Assembly (NCBI RefSeq): GCF_036373705.1
Contig: NC_089864.1
Location: 11,467,501 to 11,531,500, forward strand
Source of the DNA: Amia ocellicauda
Lineage: Eukaryota; Chordata; Actinopteri; Amiiformes; Amiidae
Length of the DNA: 64,000 nucleotides
Direction of reading: 5' to 3'
In this document: positions 1 to 12,800 of the stretch, piece by piece
How positions within the stretch are numbered: the first letter of the stretch is position 1
How the letters are laid out: each line of letters opens with the position of its first letter
Made by a program: the position numbers and the translations under genes
Notes under the pieces: generated by a model
The model's database searches: none
What the model was told of the DNA's origin: nothing
The model's input: the letters and a program-made list of their open reading frames with translations, nothing else

Positions 1-325
1 AGGCTGGCTGTGATGTCATCAACCCAGCTGCCCAGAGCCGGCGCTTGGAGTCTCTCCGAGGTGCGGTAAAGTTACACATTCGGACATCTTCCTGGACGAA
101 GAGACAATTTGGCCAAATACACCCACATGGGCAACTTTAACTTTTTTTGTACCCCTGCAAGAAAAACCTGTGTGCCTGTTTCACCATATCTTTTCTGTTT
201 TGAGATTAACATTTTATATGTTATATGTTTATATGTGCATAGAGAGAAAAAGGGACATCATATTGTGCGCTCTTAAATCTGCTTTCAGTCTATCAGCAAA
301 AATAAATTACAGGCAGTGTTTCCAG
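1..325 (+). other. Unassigned 3' end of a plus-strand transcript (ARID2 expected by synteny)
   Basis: A plus-strand frame is open from position 3 to a TAA near 143, then AT-rich sequence follows with an AATAAA signal at about 301-306 and a T/G-rich stretch after it. This looks like the last coding bases and 3'UTR of a gene entering from the left. In human, ARID2 lies next to SCAF11 in convergent orientation, so ARID2 is the expected neighbour. The readable peptide does not match the ARID2 C-terminus as I remember it, so the identity is not supported by sequence and the frame may be chance. Confidence 0.25.
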
Positions 326-849
326 TTCGCTCGTCTGTTCGGTACTGCTGACCTCTGAGCTGTGTGTTGCAGCCTGTTCTAACACATTTCAGTGTCATGG
401 TGTCAGATCGCTCACCCTGGAGACGGCGCACTGACTCGACGGCGCAGGATGGGACACTCCAGCCAGACCCGGTAAACAAACCTTTTGTTTCTAACCTGCC
501 ACTTGGCAGTTGCTTTGACTTTTCTAGTTTTATTCCTTCATGTAAATTAAGTATTGTTGGTACATAATTTAGTTACATTGTCAGAAAATGCATCATAGAA
601 AAATAAATTAATGAAACAATATTTATTACACTAAAGCCCATAAATGATGGGTGTGTATCCTTTCACATAACCATTAACTCCAGTTATGTAGACATCTGGA
701 AGTGCCTCCCTTCACCTGAATGATTTGCATAACACCAGCGGATGCGAATCGCTCTTAACTGTTTGGCACCAGCTGAGCGGCTGAGCTGCACATTTTGTTA
801 CAGGCACTGTCACCAATTCCCCGGGCGTTCAGAAAGCAGTCAAGAGGAC
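326..849. other. Intergenic, no gene recognised
   Basis: No recognisable coding exon. A stretch at about 372-477 sits between an AG and a GT and is GC-richer than its surroundings, but no frame in it resembles a known protein. The rest is AT-rich. Confidence 0.4.
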
Positions 850-2043
850 TACAGCTCTGGACCACTGCAAAATGATCAGTTTCTCTGGTTTTACTATTTA
901 TAGGTGTGTGTTTGGGTAAAATGAACATGTTTTATTCTGTAAACTACTGACAACATTTCTCCCAAATTACAAATAAAAATAGTCATTTAGAGCATTTGTT
1001 TGCAGAAAATTACAAAATTACAAAAAAGACAGTGTTGTCAGACCTCGAATAATGCAAAGAAAATAAGTTCATACTAATGTTTTAACTTAGGAAGAGATTC
1101 AGAAATCAATATTTGGGGGAATAACCCTGATGTTCAATCACAGCTGTCATGTGTCTTGGCATGCTCTCCACCAGTCTTTCACATTGATGTTGGGTGACTT
1201 TTTGCCACTCCTGGCGCACACATTCAAGCAGCTCGGCTTTGTTTGATGGCTTGTGATCATCCATCTTCCTCTCGATCACATTCCAGAGGTTTTCAATGAG
1301 GTTCAGGTCTGGAGATTGGGCTGGTCATGACAGGGTCTTGATCTGGTGGTCCTCCATCCACACCTTGATTGACCTGGTTGTGTGCATGGAGCATTGTCCT
1401 GCTGGGAAAAAACAATCCTCAGAGTTGGGGATCATTGTCTGTTTCGAATTGTCCTCACCGTGCACTTCACCCCAGCTGCCGTTTGCCATTCTTTTTGTAG
1501 GTCACCTGATGTCATCCTACAGTTGTTGAGTGACATTCGAATTAGCTGGCGGTCATCCTGGTCAGTGGAAGGTCGTTTTCACCCTCTGCCGGTCTCTAGC
1601 TTTGTTGTCCCCAATGGCTGCTGCTTGACCTTGTTCTTATGAACCGTCTCTTTAAAATTTTAAGGATGGAAGCAACCAGACGCTCACTGTATCCCTCTGC
1701 CAGTAAAGCCAGAACTGAACCCTTCTTTTCCTCACGCTTTCCTTTTGGCATGGTCAAATAGTTATTTTTTGATTCCAGTTAACTTTGAGGTACTACTAGC
1801 ACTGTATTTGCCATCCAGCTGGTCCTATTGCAAGAGGATAGTGATGACCACAGCAGCGGTTTTTATACTTTTATACTCGTTAAATAAGATTTGGTTCAGG
1901 TGATCAACTAATCAGTAGCTCATTCAGTAGAATGTGTGCCTATGTTGGAATTCAACAGACATTGGAATGGAATGGCTGCCATACATGTAGAGATGCTGAT
2001 TTAAGAAAAATGTGCAGTGGTCTCCATTTTTTCCAGAGCTGTA
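850..2043 (-). mobile_element. Tc1-like DNA transposon, internally deleted
   Basis: Both ends are visible: TACAGCTCTGG at 850-860 and the inverted CCAGAGCTGTA ending at 2043, each on a TA dinucleotide, the normal Tc1/mariner target. The transposase runs on the minus strand. Around 1110-1320 the reverse complement reads like the C-terminal catalytic part of a Tc1 transposase, including a PDLNLIENLW-type motif just before a minus-strand continuation. The N-terminal DNA-binding part lies at about 1450-1760. The middle of the transposase is missing near 1437, where C-terminal and N-terminal parts meet directly, so the copy is dead. The left terminal repeat lacks a dozen or so bases that the right one has after the first eleven. 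Confidence 0.85.
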
Positions 2044-2484
2044 TATCCATCAAATTTAAAACTAACAGACATGCATCTAATAGACCCAGGCAAGCAACTG
2101 GTTTCCATTGAATATTTTCTGCATGATCACCATCATCTTTCATAAACTACCTTTATTAAAAAATATTTAAATCATTAGTCAGTTCTTCTTTCGTTCTTGC
2201 TAAGCAAACAATCGGCGTGTGAGAATGAACTCCATTTCGGCTGCAGTTGTGTCCTGGTCTTCAACAGAGGTTGCATTAAATGCTCTCCGCATAGAAGGAT
2301 GGTTTTCTACCCTCCATCCTCCCAGCAGCACAGCTGGATGCTACTCTGAGAGGATTTCACAATAACATCAAATGCTCGCTACGTAGCCAAGACTTGAGGA
2401 GACAGCATAACAAATAAGAGTGCAATCAAGATTTGTTTTTAGCAGAGAAAGTGTCTAAATTGCTATTAATAAAAGGTACAATTT
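2044..2484. other. Intergenic spacer
   Basis: Between the right end of the Tc1-like element and the inferred SCAF11 cleavage site. No coding potential or repeat recognised. Confidence 0.4.
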
Positions 2485-2504
2485 CACCCATTTTTGTTTT
2501 TGTT

Positions 2505-2510
2505 TTTATT
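2505..2510 (-). promoter_or_regulatory. Candidate SCAF11 polyadenylation signal
   Basis: Canonical AATAAA on the minus strand, about 1450 bases beyond the stop codon, with no stronger candidate seen nearer the Tc1-like element. Confidence 0.4.
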
Positions 2511-3565
2511 ACGCATGTTTTCTCTCCATCCGATTTCTATATATACATTTTACAGTCACATTCCTCTAAAGCACCTGATTACTCTACTGCCTGTTTCTGA
2601 CACCCTACCCCTTCCCACAAACAGTACGCTCTTACCAACCTTTAATAATTTGACATTTCAAGGAAAAGTAAATCGCCAAATTAGGTCAACATCAATGTGG
2701 TGCAGCCGTATTGAAATGAAAGCCATGGAAAGATCTTGTGTAAATCAAAAACAGCATTAAAGAGCTTGTTTGCAATGACAGAGAAACACACACAGGTGAC
2801 TACAATGAATAGCGGGTCAGAAATGATGGTAAGGCGGGGGTTTGCAATACACACGGATCGGCACTCATTCTAGGGAACTTTAAGGTTCGTAATCTGCAGG
2901 GAAAGGAAAATAAAGAGTCTGAACAAGATTTTCACGGTCACAGAAGTCGTTTCCCCCCCCAAACAAAAATCACATAAATACACTTCATTGTTCAACAAAC
3001 TAAAAAACGCATACAAATATAGATTGATAAAAAAAAACTAATTCAGTGTGATCTACATTGTGAACCGAAAAGCCAACAATCGAGGGAACTAGCCGTAAAA
3101 AAATAACACTGAAATCGCATCTGCTGGTTTTTGTCTAGTCAGAGCTCCTATAAACAATACGCATGAAAGTCACAATAAGCAGCATATCATTTATTTCATT
3201 GCTTTCTGGATTATAGGTACAGTGTCCACGCAGCACATTTTACAAAAATTAAAGGGCATGGATTTCTGATCAGCAAACTTTTTTTTCCCCCTCGCTAACT
3301 ACCCTGAAATGCCTAACCTAATCGGGATATATTAAACCCTTACAAGATACTGCTCTCTGACATGATAAAATACATGGTGAAGTCCTGCACTCTGCTTTCC
3401 AGTTGTTTCTTATTGTTTTTTGCGTTTTTTGTTTTTACTACAAATTATCATGAAGGCAACACACATTTACCTAGGCTTTAAAGAGATTAAAAAAAGACAA
3501 AAATTGAACCTAGAGATTTAAGAAAAGACTTATCTGATGAAAACTGTACATGCCTGTCCGGTACC

Positions 3566-3617
3566 ATCGAGCTGCGGGAGATAAACGGGTTCGATCTCCC
3601 TACTGCCGGTACTCGAT
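3566..3617 (-). other. Predicted stem-loop in SCAF11 3'UTR
   Basis: Nested inverted repeats: ATCGAG at 3566-3571 pairs with CTCGAT at 3612-3617, and inside them GGGAGA at 3576-3581 pairs with TCTCCC at 3595-3600. Partly complementary GTACA and TGTAC segments lie just outside. The block is GC-richer than the AT-rich UTR around it, suggesting a folded RNA element. Confidence 0.45.
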
Positions 3618-3963
3618 CTGTACACGTCCGACCCACACACACTCCACTGGCCCAGCGTCACCATATTAAGCTTAAACACTTAAAGTCAGCAAATAACCGT
3701 AGTTCCCAATCCATCAGACCAATTTAAAACAAAGGGTTTACAACTAGAATTTCCATTGCTCTTATTTTTAAACAAAATATGAAGTCTTTTAGAAAACTTT
3801 TTTTTTCTCCATTATTACTTTTTTTATTTTTTTATTATTATTATTAACATTAACATTAATGTTGACGATATCAAAACCTGATTTCCAGTCTGTTCTCCCT
3901 AAAAGTTTAGATAATGTTACAGCTGGTAGAAATTGCACTTAGCAAAGGTTCCGGAGAAGCGCC

Positions 3964-4529
3964 TCAGAATTTCCCGTGGTCGTCGCTCTTATTCTTGCGG
4001 GCGTGTTTGTATTTGTCGACGTAGGCCTTGACTAGATTTGCCACTTTCCCAGAATTCACTTCTCCGCTTTTGCTGTGGCAAACCTGGAAAACAAACATGA
4101 GAGACAATGCATACAGAGAATTATTTTACCGCTATGCAAACCATCTTGTGCCAATATTTACGGTACTATCTGAAGCATTTTAAACATCAAACCTTTTGAG
4201 AGATCATAAAAGACAGAGGATAGTAAATAAGTAGGGATTTATTCCTCCCACTCTTATTTTAGATGTACTTTTTAAATTCTAGTAAGAAAAGTTTTTTTGG
4301 ATGACTGCAAATCTTATTGTGTAATCTGGCAATCCCAACGGTATCATTTATATTTGTTAAAATACTGTACTTCTATAGGTAAACTCCCATAAGAAGCTTC
4401 TTCACTCACTTTATCAACTGCTTTGCGTACAATCTCCTTGTATTCATCCTTGGTAATGTCCTTGTTTTGGTAATAGGGTTTGATGGCCAGCTTTACCTCT
4501 TGTATAGCCTTTTCCTGGATCTGCTGCTT
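3964..4529 (-). CDS. SCAF11: SCAF11 C-terminal domain exons (last two)
   Basis: Exons 4410-4529 and 3964-4083, both phase 0. They encode the most conserved part of the tail, an Lys-rich helical segment containing VKLAIKP(Y)YQNKDIT and GEVNSGKVANLVKAYVDKYK, followed by a short basic end and TGA at 3964-3966. This region is nearly unchanged from mammals to fish and is the strongest single evidence for the SCAF11 call. Confidence 0.93.
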
Positions 4530-6811
4530 CTAGATGAAAACAAAACCATGTGAAGAGATCTCCCACTCGAAAGTACGCAAAATAAAAAAAAGTGGATGTG
4601 GGATTCTTTTTTTGGTAACTTCTAAGGAATGGTTTTAAGGCATGATCACTACGACTAATGCTGGATAAAACGTGTACCTTTTCTTTCTTTGAACTGTCAG
4701 CATTAGCTTCCACTCTGATGGATTCTTTACTCATAATGGCTCTTCCAGACGTACTGCTCTGGGTTGTGGAGGAAGGAAGGATGCCGCTAGGTGGTCCCTG
4801 AACTGAGCTTGCTGGGGCTTTTGTTGGGGTGGGCAGGAGAGGGGCACTGAACTTGTTACTCCCTTGGGCACTGGTCATTGCCTGCTTAGGAGACAAAGCA
4901 AACGCAAATCAACCAAAAGGGTTCAACCTACGTGCCTTCAAGCATTCAAATGAAGCCTATATTTTCACAACCTCTGCTAGTTAGTTTTTATTATTAAGCT
5001 TGAGGTCGGTGGCAGTTCAATAAACCTCCAGATCCACCACCTAGAGTTCTGTGAAGAAACATCTGTACCTCTTCTAAAGGACTACTGTTACCGCCTGAAA
5101 TATAGACAGTTTGGAAATTGGATGACAATACTTGTGCATATTATCCGAAACGCTCGTCTTTAGCAGAAGCGACGATGAAACAGTTCCACCTTGGCAGACA
5201 TGTTTCAATTCAGCTTTTCTGTAGTCAGGAGGATTGTCCGGGGGGTTGTGAGGTACACTGGTATGACACACTCAGTTCCAGAGGGAAGTCTAGTTCTCCG
5301 TGATGTCACAGGTCCCAATCGGCTTCAGGCAGGATGATAAATCGGTCCAACAGAACCTCTATGTTGGCGACGTGTTGAATTCACGGCACAGAATCACTAC
5401 AGCCTTCGAATCCCACAGTGAGCAGCAGTGAGGGGGAGGATAAATGCAGGTGGTGATTTGAGCTGGCAACCAGCAGGCTCTGGGACCAAACCTGCCCTCT
5501 AAGAGCAGTGGCTTTCACTGAGTGATCCAATTTAGCGAACAGTCGTTAAGCGAGTTCTTTTACTAGGGGAGACGTGGACTCGTCCGGCTGCAGGGCTGCA
5601 CACAATGCCATCTGCTCAAGTCAGGGGTTGGAAGTCAGCGTCCACATGACCGCTGATTCAGCCTGACTGGCCGTATTCTACCTGTCCTTTTGTGCCATGA
5701 TTTATTGAAGTTGTAAATCAGAGAAAGATGAAGTACAATAACTGTTTTCATGACTGAGTATTGGCGACAAAATATTGTGAAGACTCGAGGTCCAAAGGTA
5801 CTCACTCCGTGATCACTAGCAAGTTTTAAGTCGTCTCCAAACATACTTAGTGGATTCCCTACTGATGGTAAACTAATGCAATCAGCAGTCATACATGAAC
5901 ATATGAGTCCACTATTAATTATCAGACCATCACAATACAAATTAAATGGCTAATAATGTAAAATCCTCTCTCCATCTGGAAACGCACCGTTTGAATTATT
6001 AAACATTATAAAATGCAGTGGGAATGAAAACCAACCAGTACACAGAAGTGAATATTTCAAACACTGTCTGTTGATAAAGAATGAACTAAACATGCGTCTG
6101 TTCCAGCTTAATCTTTCTTTGCTTCATTAGCAGCTGCACCGTATCTGATGAGAAGATACACGATTTCACCAGTTTTCTGGGCACAGAACGGACGTCAATT
6201 AAAGCAGAATTCCAACAAATCCGCCGGCCGCGGGAAGGGAATGCACGCTACGATCCTGCCGGAAGCCGTACGTTACCTGAGGTGGTTTGCCGTCGTTCTG
6301 CGCGGCGAGGAAGTTGGCCTGCTGGGAGGGTGGTGGCGGTGGTGGCGGAGGGGGGAGACCCTGAGAGGCAGGAGCCGGCACCTGCAGGAGCGGCACGGTG
6401 GAGTGGAGGTGCACTGGCAGCTGATGGGACATGTTGAACGGGGCAGACTGCATGTTCATGGCCGGGGTGGGGACCCCCAGGGGGAACTGCAGGATGTTCA
6501 CGGGCGGCGTGTTGAGGGGCGGCGCACTGATGGGCGCGGGGATTACATTCAGTGGGTGGTGCATCACATTGACAGGCAGCTGCTGGCCGTCGCTGGGCTG
6601 AGAGTTGGGTTCGCTGGCGTTCGCATCTGCAAATACAGAGGCAAACAAATTTAAATGTTCTACTATTAACTGACATTTTCTGTGATTTAAAGTATGTGCT
6701 ACAATTTTTGGTATTTTAGGGATGCGATTTAAACTTTCAGTAAGCGGTCATTTAAAGATGCCACAAAAGAGTTGTCAATAGGAAAAGTTAAAACAGGAAA
6801 TAAAAAAAATA

Positions 6812-6863
<52 letters not shown>

Positions 6864-9800
6864 GTACATTATTACAGATGAACAGCCTCAAGCCTAAATG
6901 TGTGAACTGAACTGAAATAAGTCCCGTTTCTGAGTCCTACCTTGCCCAGGTGTCTCCTCATCCGGTCTCATCCATCCCCCTGTCGGCCCTGCAGAGTTCC
7001 TCCCCCTCCTGGAGTAGTAATTCTGCACGTCTGCGGGCAGAGTGCGGCGCACGGCCCAGCTGGAGGCCGAGGACCAGCCGGAGCGATCCACGGGAGGCTC
7101 GGACACGAAGTCCTGCTCGCCTTTCCGTCTGTTCGTGCGGTTTTCATTGAACCTACTGTAAGAGTCATTCCCTGAATTGTTAGATATCCCTGAGAAAGAA
7201 TTCCTCTGTTGCCAGCGGTTTTCGGCTGGCTCCCCCTGTCCGAAGCCACCCCTGAAGCCGCTGCTGGTGCTGCCGCGCCCACGCGTCCCACCGCGCCCAC
7301 GATCAGATTTCCAACCCCCTGGGCTGAAATTCCGGGTCCAGGAATCTCCTGTACTTTCTTTCTTGTTTTCGTCCCATCTCGACTCATTCAGGACTCCGGA
7401 GTCATCGGTTTTCACTTGTTCTTTCACCCAGTCGGGATTTTCTGTCCGGCCTCTTTCTGGTGGGATCTCTGGAAAGCCCTCGTTGTCGGGTTCAGAAGAT
7501 TCTTTACCAAAGCAATCGCCTTGTTTTTCCTGATCATTTCTTCTCGGCCGGTCGCTTCCCCTGGAATTCCTCCAGTTGTCGTTGGACCATCTGTCCCTTC
7601 TCCACGGGGAGTGAGCCCTGTCGGTCCTCTCGGGCCGCTCAGACCTATCGGGCCTCTCCGGGGAGGAACCTCTAGCGTATGTTCTGGATCGAGACCTACT
7701 TCTAGATCGCCTTCTGCCTCTTCTCTCTCTCTCCCTGCTGCGGTCTCTTCTGTGACTGTCACTTTTCTGCCCATCTCGGTCGCTGTCCCGGTCTCTGCTG
7801 CGTGTTCTAGACCTGCGTCTGGACGGTGGGGTTGCGTCACGCTCCCTTGACCTAGACCTCGATCTCCTCCTCTCCTTTCTGGACTCTCTCTTCGGGGACC
7901 AGGTTGTAGAAGGAGAGTGGAATCGGGATTTGCGCTGCCTTCCCTCCTTCTTCTCTGTTTTTTTCTGTTCCGTGGAACTCTCCGACGTTTCTTCTTGGGA
8001 TTTCAGTTCAGTTTTTTTATCCTCTTCGGATGCCTGGCTTTCAGTCACAGGAGGCACAGTTTCAGAGACAGCATTATCTCTTTTCTTTTCCTGATCGTTT
8101 TTAGTCTCAGGTTGTTCACTACCAGGGGAGTCACATTCCATTGGAACCATTTCATTATTATCTTCAGAGAAAGCTTCCCCATTGTTTTCTTCACTGTCTA
8201 CAGACTCCGCAACCATGGGCTTCACATGGAGAGATTCACTTTCCTCTAATGATTTCTCTCCATCGTCCATTTCCACTTGAGGTTCCTTGGAAACGGCTTC
8301 ATTTGGCTGATCGGCTTGTACAGAATCCTCTCCATCAGAACGAGGAGACCCCTCAATATCATTTGAACACGTGTCCGGTTCTTTGTCCACCTCGCTCATT
8401 GGCTTGTCTGGCAGGGGTGATGGCTGTTTTTCTGAGGCTCTCTCTGTGCGCTCCATGTTTTCGTCTACAGCCATTTTGTCCGCATCCATATCAATGTCTA
8501 CAGGGGAGTAGGGTCGGTTGCTGTTCGGGGACATGGAATCCTCTTTTTCCGAGGGACTTTCAGCCCTCTCTGCCTCTTCTATGTCGGGGGGAGAGGAAGG
8601 AGAATCGCCGCCATGTGAAAAGGCTCTCTCTTCGGGAGACCTGCAGTCGTTTTCGTCTTCAGGGACATAGGCTTCCTCGCTGCTGGGGGACCGCGGCGGG
8701 TCTTTGGAGACCTCTTCATCTGATGCCAGAGGAGTTTCGTTGGTGAGTTTGCTCTCCGGCTCGTCGTCCTGCTTTTCCTCTTCCTCCTCCTCCTCAGATG
8801 AGAGTGGAAGGTTGTGGTTTTGGGAACTGGACTCCTCCTCTTCAGGGCTGCTGTCTTTGTTTTTGTCATTCACGCTCATCTCCGCAGAGGTTTCAGCATC
8901 GCAGTCTTCGTGTTCAGAATTCTGCCCAGAGGTTCCGGTGCCGTTGTCTTCCTGATTTGAGTGTTGGCTGGAGTCGCCCGTTTGTGCGTTTGGATTTTGT
9001 TCACCATCGGAAAGTAGTGACTCTGAACCTTCGGCAGCTTCTTTCTCTTCCTCCTCCTCCTCATCTTCCTCATCATGATGTTCAGCATCACTTTCTTCTG
9101 GGCTACTGGCCGGTTTCTTGGAGGCATTTCTGGTTGTTCTGGTTTTTCTTTTCACTAATCGTTTTTCTTTAGTTGGCTGCTTCGGCTTCCTCTTGGCCGT
9201 CTGCCGCTCAGGCTTTTTGGAGGTACCGCCCGCCCTCGTAGACGTGTTTGTGACCGAGGAGTCTGAATCCGAGTGGTTGGACTGTGGGGAACTTGGATCC
9301 TGTACTGGAGGCGAATCATCCGTGCGGCTGTTCCGGGTCGATCTCCTCCTTGTAGCTGAAGTCTCCGTTTTTTTCTTTGACCCTTTTGTGCTGGATGTCC
9401 TCGAAGCACTCTTTTTTTCTTCTCCCTTGGAACAAGTGACTGCACACTCCTTTCCAAGAAATACTGCAATGAAGCCAAACTATACGTTTACATATCAAGG
9501 CGATGCGAGAGCTGGCATACAACTGCCTTACAACACAAAAGAACAGGTAGAAAATGACATCACCGGATACTTCTATGAATAAATCAAACATCTGAAAGCT
9601 CTATCTAGTTGGATTCACATTAAATCAGTAATTTCCAGTAAAAATTAAAAGAAACAAAGCAAAAAGATCGGTTTTAACACTCACTGAAATGTCCGGCTGC
9701 AGGAGGATTTGCTGGAGAGGTAGAGTCTGGTAATAGTGATCTCAAAGGAAATACATCGTTAAGCACTTCACAGGGATCAAAGCGCTGCCTGTAAGACAGA

Positions 9801-12800
9801 GGGGGGGATATGAAAAGCGAGTTTTGCGGATGCTTTTGCTCTACACTTCACTAATTAGTTTGCATAAGACCGGGACGAGAGACAATACTTACACATTCAA
9901 ATGACATCTGATTGTTTTCATTTTTTCAACTTTAAATATCCAGGTTCATTTAAACAAATCTTCCTAAAACCGTGTTCAACTCAAATGTGACCCTATAATA
10001 AAGGCTCACCGAAGCAGGCCTCCGACAGGGATGGCGCCAGAGACGGACAGCCAGGGACGTTCGTGTGTCTCGAGTCGGCAGCGCTTCTGCTGTAACAGGG
10101 GTTCCCCTTCATACACATCCAGGAAGTCTGCACTGGAGAATAATGACAAGGTACAGCAACGTCAACCCGCAGAACATGTAACGCTGTAAATAAAATCATA
10201 TTGTACAGAGAAGAATCATCATGGCTTCTGTCCCGCCCCAGGATTACATCTTACTCCGTGGATAAAATGCAAAAGTTAATTTGAAGTTTTAAACTCCGAT
10301 TCTCTAATGATCGCTTTGAAGGATTAAAACAGATACAATTACAGGAGTTTAAATCCTTAACAGCTGATCATTAGAAAAAACAATTCTAACTTGAAATGTT
10401 AGGAAACAGCTGGGAGAGGTCTCTAGCATGAGAGTAAATCCAGTATAAAACTAAATCAGAAGAACATTGAGAATCTAAATGTGAGTGCTACTGAATGCAG
10501 CAAATACAAACAATCATAACTTAGGAGTTTTTAAAAATGCTTATCAATTAATTTCTGTACCAGATCAAAAGTATGTGAAAGTGGAAGGTCCAAACCTTCT
10601 TAAAAGGTTCATTAAAAAAGAAAGGAGAACAGTAACAAAGGAAAGGGTTTTGATTGAAGTCACGGTTTCACTTACCAGCTTTCCGTTATTGAGATACATG
10701 ATCCACTGAGCTGGCCACGCGATGAGGAAGTGGAAGAGAAATCACTTCTTACAAGTTGCTGTGAACAGGTCCCCCTACTGACCTAAAAGGGAATTGTATT
10801 TGTATTATTTTCAGGTCTGTGAAGAATAGGAGTTAAAAAAAACCTATATGGGCTTAAAGATACTGTGTTTAAAGATACTAAAGTGTGCTAAAGTAGTCTG
10901 GAAGATTTATACTAAAAGGTAGGTAGGAAGTAGATAACCCCGTCTTATAATTAAGCACTCTGGACACAATAAACAGCAACACCTTGGCACACTGCGGCCT
11001 TTTGTAGCATTTAAATCTGAACATAAAAAACTGTAGGAAGTCTCTCTAATTCAGCCTGCTCTACTGAAATTAAAATAGTGAAATATAAGCGAGTCTCAAA
11101 GCAGCTGGAGGTCAAGGTCTGCTAATGGCTTGTTTTATCCAAGTTTTACATCATGGCTTTGCTGGTAAGCAGCAGAGCCCTCTGATATAATGACGAGCAA
11201 ACCCTGAGTGAGATGAACGACTAGGACGAAATTCTACACAAAAGAAACGGGTGACACAATGACATCTGTGTCTGGTGCCTAGGCCTTGTCAATCACCCTG
11301 GGCTGGACAGGCAGTCAAACCAAAGCCTGATATTTATACCCTGTGGAAGAACCAGGGGGAATTCTGTCATTTTGTTCAGGATTCATTAGTGTCTGGAATG
11401 TGATCAGGGACAATTAAATGAACACATATTCATGGTGAATATAGGTCCTATTACATCAAAAAGACCAGTATTCTATAAACATTGGCAACCAGTTGTTGGT
11501 AATACTTCTGGAACAGAACTATCAATGGGTGCATTTTCTTGCAGGTCTCAGTGGTGGCGAATGCTTTAAGTGACATTTAAAATCAGTAAAGCTGGATTTC
11601 ACAAGCGCTTTGAGAATACATTAGTTTTAAAAAGCACAGGTCTATACACACATTTAATTAAGAATAGATTTTTCAGCCCGTGAATAGCTGTAAATGAATA
11701 ACACTGTAACCTGTGAAGGAAATGCCATTGAGATGCAAAGGCTATTACTGTATACAAGAGGAGACAAAGTCTACATCAAATTTGGATTTTTCAATAATAA
11801 ATACATTTAGGAAATGATCTTATTTCACATGAAATAAACTAAAAATACAGCCAAGTGATTAATTCATGTCCTCTTTTTTTATACATACAATTGTGCACAT
11901 TGCAATAACCTGAATTCAATCCAAATTTAGATCTAAGCAGTGAATACAAATTACTTGACATGAGCTATTTCTATAAACTAAAGAAACACATTAAAGCAGC
12001 ACAAACCTTTTTCTTCCTCACCGCTGTAGTGTCCTTTTTGCATTCATTGCCGATGATTGAATTACCTGGAACACAGAAAAATGCTCGTTGAAATATTTTC
12101 TGTTCTGGTGAGACTTTAGAAAAGGCGAGTTAATTAAAATTAGGATCGAATAAGAATTTCTCCAGTTAACACTTTCGTAAATTTAAAAATAAAAATGAAA
12201 TTAACGGGTTTGCAAACCAAGTTCCACCAAACACCAAAGTGTTTTTGGTTTTGTTTTGTTTGGCATTCTGGAAAGGTCTGCAAAGCAAAGCAGCAATGCT
12301 CTATATTTCTACCCAACTACCACACAATGCATACAGGTCTAAATGCAAAAAAACGAAATGCTTTCGAATAAACAATATACTACAAAACTAGGTCATTCAG
12401 AGGTAGGTATTAAAAAAAAATCTAATCTATTCAACTATAACATGCAGACAGTTCTTTAGGGATGACTAAATATATCTAAACAGTACCCATCGGACTAAAA
12501 TGTTTTACTTTCACCAGTTTCATGTCTGATATGACTTGCAAAAGACCCTTCCTATGGTGTCCCAGTTTGTGAAATTACAAAATGATGCATACAGTTTTTG
12601 AACTTAATATTTTATTAAAAACACAAATGCTCAAACTGAACACTTAAGGGTAAGATGCATTACAGTAAATGTCAGCAAAATCCGAAAAAAATGAAATGTT
12701 GATTGCATGAGTATTCAGACCCATCAACTCAGTATTTGGCAGAAACACCTTTGGCAGCAATTACAGCTGCAAGTATTTTGGGGTAAGTTTCTACCTGCTT

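Larger units (their letters stand above)
2485..3963 (-). other. SCAF11: SCAF11 3'UTR
   Basis: AT-rich sequence follows the SCAF11 stop codon on the minus strand. The best poly(A) signal is AATAAA (plus-strand TTTATT) at 2505-2510, which would give about 1.5 kb of 3'UTR. The exact cleavage point is inferred. Confidence 0.5.

Noticed and set aside
364..567. Possible coding exon near 372-477 on the plus strand
   Set aside because: An AG and a GT flank it, but no frame resembles ARID2 or another known protein.
3586..3600. tRNA T-arm-like GGGTTCGATCTCCC
   Set aside because: No A box, anticodon arm or acceptor stem around it; better explained as part of a UTR stem.
6148..6654. Long plus-strand Gly/Arg/Trp-rich frame over the SCAF11 proline-rich exon
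   Set aside because: It is the complement of a proline-rich coding exon with strong base skew; the minus-strand frame matches SCAF11.
9155..9478. Minus-strand 107-codon frame MASLQYFLERSV...
   Set aside because: Out of frame with SCAF11; the SCAF11 frame itself runs open through this stretch to the acceptor at 9463 and matches the family.
7209..9582. Several plus-strand frames of 100-213 codons rich in Ser, Pro and Leu
   Set aside because: Shadows of the low-complexity 2.5 kb SCAF11 exon; no homology and no splice logic.
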